Source: Clostridium_AF sediminicola
GTDB taxonomy: Bacteria > Bacillota > Clostridia > Clostridiales > Clostridiaceae
Direction: 5' to 3'
DNA length: 64,000 bases
NCBI RefSeq assembly: GCF_050402865.1
Contig: NZ_BAABMF010000004.1
Span: 124,001 to 188,000, forward strand
Each line of letters starts with the position of its first letter. The stretch's first letter is position 1. Below the pieces are notes generated by a model. That model saw nothing but the letters and a program-made list of their open reading frames with translations, had not been told where the DNA came from and did no database searches. The position numbers and the translations under genes are program-made. This document shows, piece by piece, positions 59,521-64,000 of this stretch.

Positions 59521-61320
59521 ATGAAAGAGTTATATAGAGAATATAAAGATAATATAAAAATCCTGTTGATGAACATAAGAAGATTTGTTAAATATCAAAT
59601 TTGTACGAAAATTATCCTATCAATCATACTTATTCCATTTTTAACCTTTATATCAGGTATACTAATGAGAAGTAGAGGGTACGATTATTTAACTAATGGT
59701 CTTATTCAAAAATTTTTACTTTCCCCTCAAGGAGGTATTTTAATTTTAATAGGTCTTATTTTTGGATTATTGGTAATACTAATTGAGCTTGGAGGACTAT
59801 TAGTTATTAGTTACCAGAGCATATTGGGGTATAAAGAAAGTAGTTTTCAAAGCATAGTTAAATATTGTGTTTGCAAAATGAAATATTTATTTGGAATTGA
59901 TGGTTTATTTATAGTGTGCTATTTGTTTTTAATCGCACCTTTTTTAAATAATGATTTAAAAACAAGTGTCCTCCAGAACTTAAAAATACCTGGATTTATT
60001 ATGGATGTGATAAATTCAAAATTATCTTACCAAGTTTACTTAGCCTTAGTTTTTATTATATTTTTTATTCTTTCAATTAGATGGATGTTTTCTTTGAATA
60101 TACTAATACAAAACAATAAAAGAGTAAAGCGTCCATTAAAAGAAAGTTCAAAGATGGTAAAAAATAATTTTGGTTATATAGTAAAATATACTCTTCTAAT
60201 GGGTGTATTCAACATAATAATTGTTGGAATAGGGATATTAATCTATTTAGTTTTTTCAATTATTTTGATATTTATTCTGCAGAGTATTTCAATAGAAATA
60301 ATTATTTTAATCTTGATTGGATTTGGATTTGTAATATTCACAGCTATTTCTTTTATATTTACTCCATTCCAAATGATTTTACTAACGAAAATGTACCTGC
60401 ATATTTCTAAGGAAAAAGAAGAGCTTAAATTGAAATATAAGATTAAAGATCACTTTATAGACAAGCTAATGAAAAATAAATATATATTAAGTATAGTTCT
60501 AGTTATAAGCATTATTTTTTCAACACTATATATGTATGTTGTAGTTGATGAAATGGAAAACACTAAATATTCAGTAAAAATAACTGCACACAGAGGAAGT
60601 TCTACTGATGCTCCCGAAAACACATTAGCTGCAATTGATTCGGCTATCAAAAATGGAGCTGATTATGCGGAGATAGATGTGCAGCAAACAAAAGATGGAA
60701 AGCTTGTCCTACTTCATGATAAAAGTTTTAAAAGAACAACTGGTGTTGATAAAAATGTATGGGAATTAAATCTTAGTGACATAAAAAAATTAGACGCAGG
60801 TTATCTGTTTGATGGAAAATTTAAAGGAGAGAAGGTACCAACTTTGGAAGAGGTTATAGATTATTCTAAGGGTAAAATTCTCTTAAATATTGAACTCAAA
60901 ATAAATGAAACAGATACAACATTAATTGAAGATGTTGTGAAGTTAATAGAAGAAAAGAAATTAATTTCCCAATGTGTTGTTTCTTCTCTAGATTATAAAG
61001 CACTAGAAGAAGTTGAACGACTCCAACCAAAAATAAAGACGGGATATATTATGTTTGCTGCATTTGGAGATCTAGAAAAATTAAATCTAGATTTTTACAG
61101 TGTGGAAGAAACTAATATAAATGAAGAGTTTGTGATTAATGCTCATAGAATCGGTAGAGAAGTACATGTATGGACTATAAATACAACTGAAAGTATGGAA
61201 AGTATATTAGAGTATGGTGTTGATAATATTATTACTGATAATGTGGCGACTTTAAAAGAATTGATTGATGAGAAGAAAGAGGATGCAAAGGATATAATGT
61301 TTAACAATCCCATTGGTTAG
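59521..61320 (+). CDS. Membrane glycerophosphodiester phosphodiesterase (GDPD)
   Basis: This 599-residue protein has a membrane domain with about seven helices (residues 20-345; LIFGLLVILIELGGLLVI, WMFSLNILIQNNKRVKRPLK) and a GDPD domain (350-590): ITAHRGSSTDAPENTLAAI, EIDVQQTKDGKLVLLHD, LLNIELK and GVDNIITDN. It hydrolyses glycerophosphodiesters to glycerol-3-phosphate and an alcohol. The membrane domain is the GPDPase_memb type found in Firmicutes. GGAGAG precedes ATG 59521. Confidence 0.9.
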   Translation: MKELYREYKDNIKILLMNIRRFVKYQICTKIILSIILIPFLTFISGILMRSRGYDYLTNGLIQKFLLSPQGGILILIGLIFGLLVILIELGGLLVISYQSILGYKESSFQSIVKYCVCKMKYLFGIDGLFIVCYLFLIAPFLNNDLKTSVLQNLKIPGFIMDVINSKLSYQVYLALVFIIFFILSIRWMFSLNILIQNNKRVKRPLKESSKMVKNNFGYIVKYTLLMGVFNIIIVGIGILIYLVFSIILIFILQSISIEIIILILIGFGFVIFTAISFIFTPFQMILLTKMYLHISKEKEELKLKYKIKDHFIDKLMKNKYILSIVLVISIIFSTLYMYVVVDEMENTKYSVKITAHRGSSTDAPENTLAAIDSAIKNGADYAEIDVQQTKDGKLVLLHDKSFKRTTGVDKNVWELNLSDIKKLDAGYLFDGKFKGEKVPTLEEVIDYSKGKILLNIELKINETDTTLIEDVVKLIEEKKLISQCVVSSLDYKALEEVERLQPKIKTGYIMFAAFGDLEKLNLDFYSVEETNINEEFVINAHRIGREVHVWTINTTESMESILEYGVDNIITDNVATLKELIDEKKEDAKDIMFNNPIG

Positions 61321-61370
61321 GATATAATAGAGATATGATTAAAATAGTTTAGTAGAGGGATGGTACTTTG

Positions 61371-63077
61371 ATGAGTAAGAAGTTACCTTATGGAATTAGT
61401 AATTATAAGACTTTAGTAGAAGATAATTATATATTTGTAGATAAAACAAAACATATAGAAGTGTTAGAAAATTTGCATGCTCCATTTATATTTTTTTTAA
61501 GACCAAGAAGGTTTGGCAAAAGTTTATTTACTTCTGTTTTAGAAAATTATTATGATATAAATACAAAAGATGATTTTTATAAGTTATTTGGAGATACTTA
61601 TATAGGTAAAAATACTACAAAAGAAAAGAACAACTACTATGTACTTAAGTTCAATTTTTCTAAGTTAGATACTGATTCAAAAAAAAGTTTAGAAGAAAGT
61701 TTTTTAAGAACAATAAATAATTCCTTTAAGGAGTTTGGTAATAAGTATAATATAGAATTAAATTATAATAATAAAGGATTTCCAGCATCTGTTTTCGAAG
61801 ATTTTTTAGGAGACATAACATATAAAATTGATAAACCTTTGTATGTTATTATTGATGAATATGATCATTTTGCTAATGAATTATTAAGTTTTAAAACAGA
61901 TATGTTTTCTGAAATAATAAGCAAAACTGGGTTTGTTAGAAAATGGTATGAAGTGCTTAAAATAGGAACTGAAAGTATAATAAAAAGAATATTTGCCACA
62001 GGGGTAAGTCCTATAACATTAGATAGTTTAACTTCAGGGTTTAATATTGCTAGTGATATAACAAGAGATCTTAGATTTAACGAAATGATGGGATTTAATG
62101 AAGAAGAAGTAAGAGCATTAATATTAAATACATCTAAAAAGACTTTGGAAAAAGAAAAATTAGATGATTTGGTTAAGGAGCTTAGACTAAATTATAATGG
62201 ATATTTATTTTCTGAAAGTGCAGAAACAAGGCTGTTCAATAGTGATATGATTTTATATTATTTGAAGAATTATCAAGATTTTGGCAAGGGTCCAAGAGAG
62301 CTAATAGATAAAAATATTGCTAGTGATTATGGTAAGCTTGGATACATATTTGAATTAAAAGATAAAAATAAGAACATGAAAGTATTAGATAAAGTATTAC
62401 AGGGTGAAGAAATAATAACAGCTATAACTAGTCAGTTTAGCATGGAAAAAGATTTTGAAGAGGATGATTTTAAATCTTTATTGTTTTATTTAGGAATGCT
62501 CACTATAAAAAGAGAAGATTTAGGGGATGTAGTATTAACAGTACCTAATAATGTAATAAGGGAATTATATTTTGATTATTTTGGCAAGAAACTTAAAGAA
62601 GATATGGAATATGAGTTAAATACTACGGATATTAGGAATTCTATAAAATCTATAGCACAAAAAGCTGATAATTCTGAGTTAATACAGATTGTTGAGAAAA
62701 CCTTAAATAAACTATCTAATAAAGATTATATAAAGTTTGATGAAAAATATGTAAAATTAATTTTTTTAACATATTGCTTTTTAAGTAAAATATATTTAGT
62801 AAAATCAGAATATGAAGTAGAAAACGGGTATATTGATATAGCACTTTTAAAGCAAGTGAATGTTGAGCCAGCATACTTTGCGATTTTTGAATTAAAATAT
62901 ATTTCTAAAAAGGAATATGAAGATAAGGGATCGCTAATAGTTAAAGAAAAATTAGATGAAGCAATAATTCAACTCCAAAAGTATAAAAATTCATACGAAC
63001 TTAATAATATAGAAAATTTAAAAAAGTGGGCTATTGTATTTGTAGGAGATAAGTGTGTTGTTAATAAAGAAATTTAA
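61371..63077 (+). CDS. AAA-ATPase-like protein with C-terminal PD-(D/E)xK nuclease domain
   Basis: This 568-residue protein opens MSKKLPYGISNYKTLVEDNY and FVDKT, has a P-loop in RPRRFGKSLF (about residue 45), Walker B-like YVIIDEYDHFAN and a sensor-like FATGVSPI, then a C-terminal nuclease core (YIDIALL, YFAIFELKYI). This is the AAA-ATPase_like/PDDEXK_9 family, abundant and often multicopy in anaerobes; its role is unknown and it behaves as an accessory gene. TTG 61368 is an alternative start with better spacing to AGAGGG. Confidence 0.87.
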   Translation: MSKKLPYGISNYKTLVEDNYIFVDKTKHIEVLENLHAPFIFFLRPRRFGKSLFTSVLENYYDINTKDDFYKLFGDTYIGKNTTKEKNNYYVLKFNFSKLDTDSKKSLEESFLRTINNSFKEFGNKYNIELNYNNKGFPASVFEDFLGDITYKIDKPLYVIIDEYDHFANELLSFKTDMFSEIISKTGFVRKWYEVLKIGTESIIKRIFATGVSPITLDSLTSGFNIASDITRDLRFNEMMGFNEEEVRALILNTSKKTLEKEKLDDLVKELRLNYNGYLFSESAETRLFNSDMILYYLKNYQDFGKGPRELIDKNIASDYGKLGYIFELKDKNKNMKVLDKVLQGEEIITAITSQFSMEKDFEEDDFKSLLFYLGMLTIKREDLGDVVLTVPNNVIRELYFDYFGKKLKEDMEYELNTTDIRNSIKSIAQKADNSELIQIVEKTLNKLSNKDYIKFDEKYVKLIFLTYCFLSKIYLVKSEYEVENGYIDIALLKQVNVEPAYFAIFELKYISKKEYEDKGSLIVKEKLDEAIIQLQKYKNSYELNNIENLKKWAIVFVGDKCVVNKEI

Positions 63078-63106
63078 AGAAAAATATATGGAAAACTTAG
63101 AAAGTG

Positions 63107-63131
63107 AAAACTGCTGACTTGCAGTTTTTTT
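63107..63131 (+). terminator. Terminator after the AAA-ATPase gene
   Basis: AAAACTGC (63107-63114), loop TGACTT, GCAGTTTT (63121-63128), then TTTATTT. Confidence 0.88.
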
Positions 63132-63265
63132 ATTTACATATATTACCCATCAAAGCACAACATGAATTGACAATATGTGATAAAATTAAACTTATATAGT
63201 ATTTTAAGTTAATAATTAAAAACTATAAGAAGTTCAATTTCTCAAGAGCAATGAGGGGTGTTTAT

Positions 63266-64000
63266 GTGAGAATTAAAAAAATGTCAATAAAGTATTCATA
63301 CATATTAATAACTCTTTTTATCATTATTCCAATGCTTTCTTTTATTGCATTTAATTACTATGAATTAAAAAAAACACATATTATAGACGAAGCTTATAAA
63401 AATTTAGAATTATCAGAAAATACAATAGTAAATACAATTGAAAATACTGAAAAAAACTATGAATTAGTTGCAAGATATTACGAACCTTTAATGCAAGAGG
63501 CGCTGGTAGAATTTCAAGAAGCTTATGAAAACATTGATATGAATGCGGAAAAGGTTAATCTAGAAGATTTAAAATCTACTTATAGTAACTTGATGGATTT
63601 TTATATAATAGATGAAAATGGTATAATTATCTATTCAACTTTAAAAGCTGCATTAGGAATCGATTTTAGTGAGTTTACAGATTTTTTTCATAGACTAACA
63701 GATATTAGACTTAATGATTCGATAACTATATCTAAGGTAACTACAGATTTAGTAACAAAAGAATTGAGAAAATGGGGTTATCTATCTTCTTCTGATCATA
63801 AATACGTTCTTGAAGTTGGAATTAACTCATCAGAGTTAAATAAATATATAGAAAAACTAGATTATCGATCAATAGAAGAAGATATATTAAAGAATAATTC
63901 TTTTATAAAGAGTGTCAATGTATATGATCAGCGTCATTATAACTTAGGGTATAATAAAGTTGCCAAAGATGGTAGGTTAGTATCAATTATTGATAAAGTA
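63266..64000 (+). CDS. Membrane sensor protein, N-terminal part (runs off the window)
   Basis: 245 codons are visible and the frame continues past base 64000. A membrane helix (SYILITLFIIIPMLSFIAF) follows a short basic start; then comes an extracellular helical and Cache/PAS-like region (ENTIVNTIENTEKNYELVAR, DFYIIDENGIIIYSTLK, YVLEVGINSSELNKYI). This layout is seen in histidine kinases, methyl-accepting proteins and GGDEF proteins; the deciding domain is outside the window. GAGGGG lies before GTG 63266; ATG 63264 runs straight into a stop. Confidence 0.7.
   Translation, partial: MRIKKMSIKYSYILITLFIIIPMLSFIAFNYYELKKTHIIDEAYKNLELSENTIVNTIENTEKNYELVARYYEPLMQEALVEFQEAYENIDMNAEKVNLEDLKSTYSNLMDFYIIDENGIIIYSTLKAALGIDFSEFTDFFHRLTDIRLNDSITISKVTTDLVTKELRKWGYLSSSDHKYVLEVGINSSELNKYIEKLDYRSIEEDILKNNSFIKSVNVYDQRHYNLGYNKVAKDGRLVSIIDKV

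Noticed and set aside
1..64000. CRISPR array or phage structural genes
   Set aside because: No regularly spaced short repeats, cas genes, integrase, capsid or tail genes were seen; repeats found are gene duplicates.

Overview
The window is AT-rich DNA with Gram-positive ribosome binding sites (AGGAGG-type), frequent TTG and GTG starts, a lipoprotein-type ABC sugar transporter and a small Spo0E-like gene. This points to an anaerobic, probably spore-forming Firmicute of the Clostridia type. That placement is inference: there is no rRNA or other phylogenetic marker here.

Positions 1-38100 are a large catabolic locus for unsaturated uronates, the products of polysaccharide lyases acting on alginate, glycosaminoglycan or pectin-type polymers. 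A module of two cytoplasmic heparinase II/III-fold lyases, a KdgF cupin, a flavin-reductase-like protein, a short-chain dehydrogenase, a MATE transporter and a sodium:solute symporter occurs twice (about 662-9772 and 27575-35674). In the second copy the MATE gene is reduced to fragments. Between the copies lie a LacI regulator with three clear operators, a divergent ABC importer (two permeases and a lipoprotein), a ManD-type dehydratase, a third kdgF/SDR/MATE set, manA, uxuA, an IclR regulator, kduD and a third lyase. kduI and an AEC permease close the locus. The inferred pathway is: oligo-uronates enter by symporter or ABC importer; lyases release unsaturated monomer; KdgF opens it; the SDRs or KduI/KduD convert it to 2-keto-3-deoxygluconate (KDG). 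UxuA and ManD feed mannonate into the same pool. KDG kinase, KDPG aldolase and any secreted endolyase are not in the window.

The locus is full of gene fossils: a 49-codon lyase remnant, MATE pieces, an iclR fragment, a kduD tail, degraded copies of a small unknown gene, and an IS1380-like transposase remnant. They record repeated duplication and deletion.

Positions 38100-46500 hold a DUF4132 giant protein with a small partner, a HEPN/nucleotidyltransferase pair whose nucleotidyltransferase carries a DUF4440-like domain, and a CoiA-like nuclease. Positions 46500-53800 hold a GntR-controlled PTS operon: EIICB, cytoplasmic sulfatase, EIIA, NanE and a DUF3604 protein, probably for a sulfated amino sugar. 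Positions 53800-56400 are a graveyard (AraC, UxuB/mannitol-dehydrogenase, LsrF-like, LsrB-like and cupin fragments) around an intact TetR gene. Positions 56400-64000 carry household-type genes: MYG1 family, cytidylate-kinase-like, a membrane-anchored unknown, a membrane glycerophosphodiesterase, an AAA-ATPase/nuclease protein and the start of a membrane sensor. No tRNA, rRNA or CRISPR array was seen.
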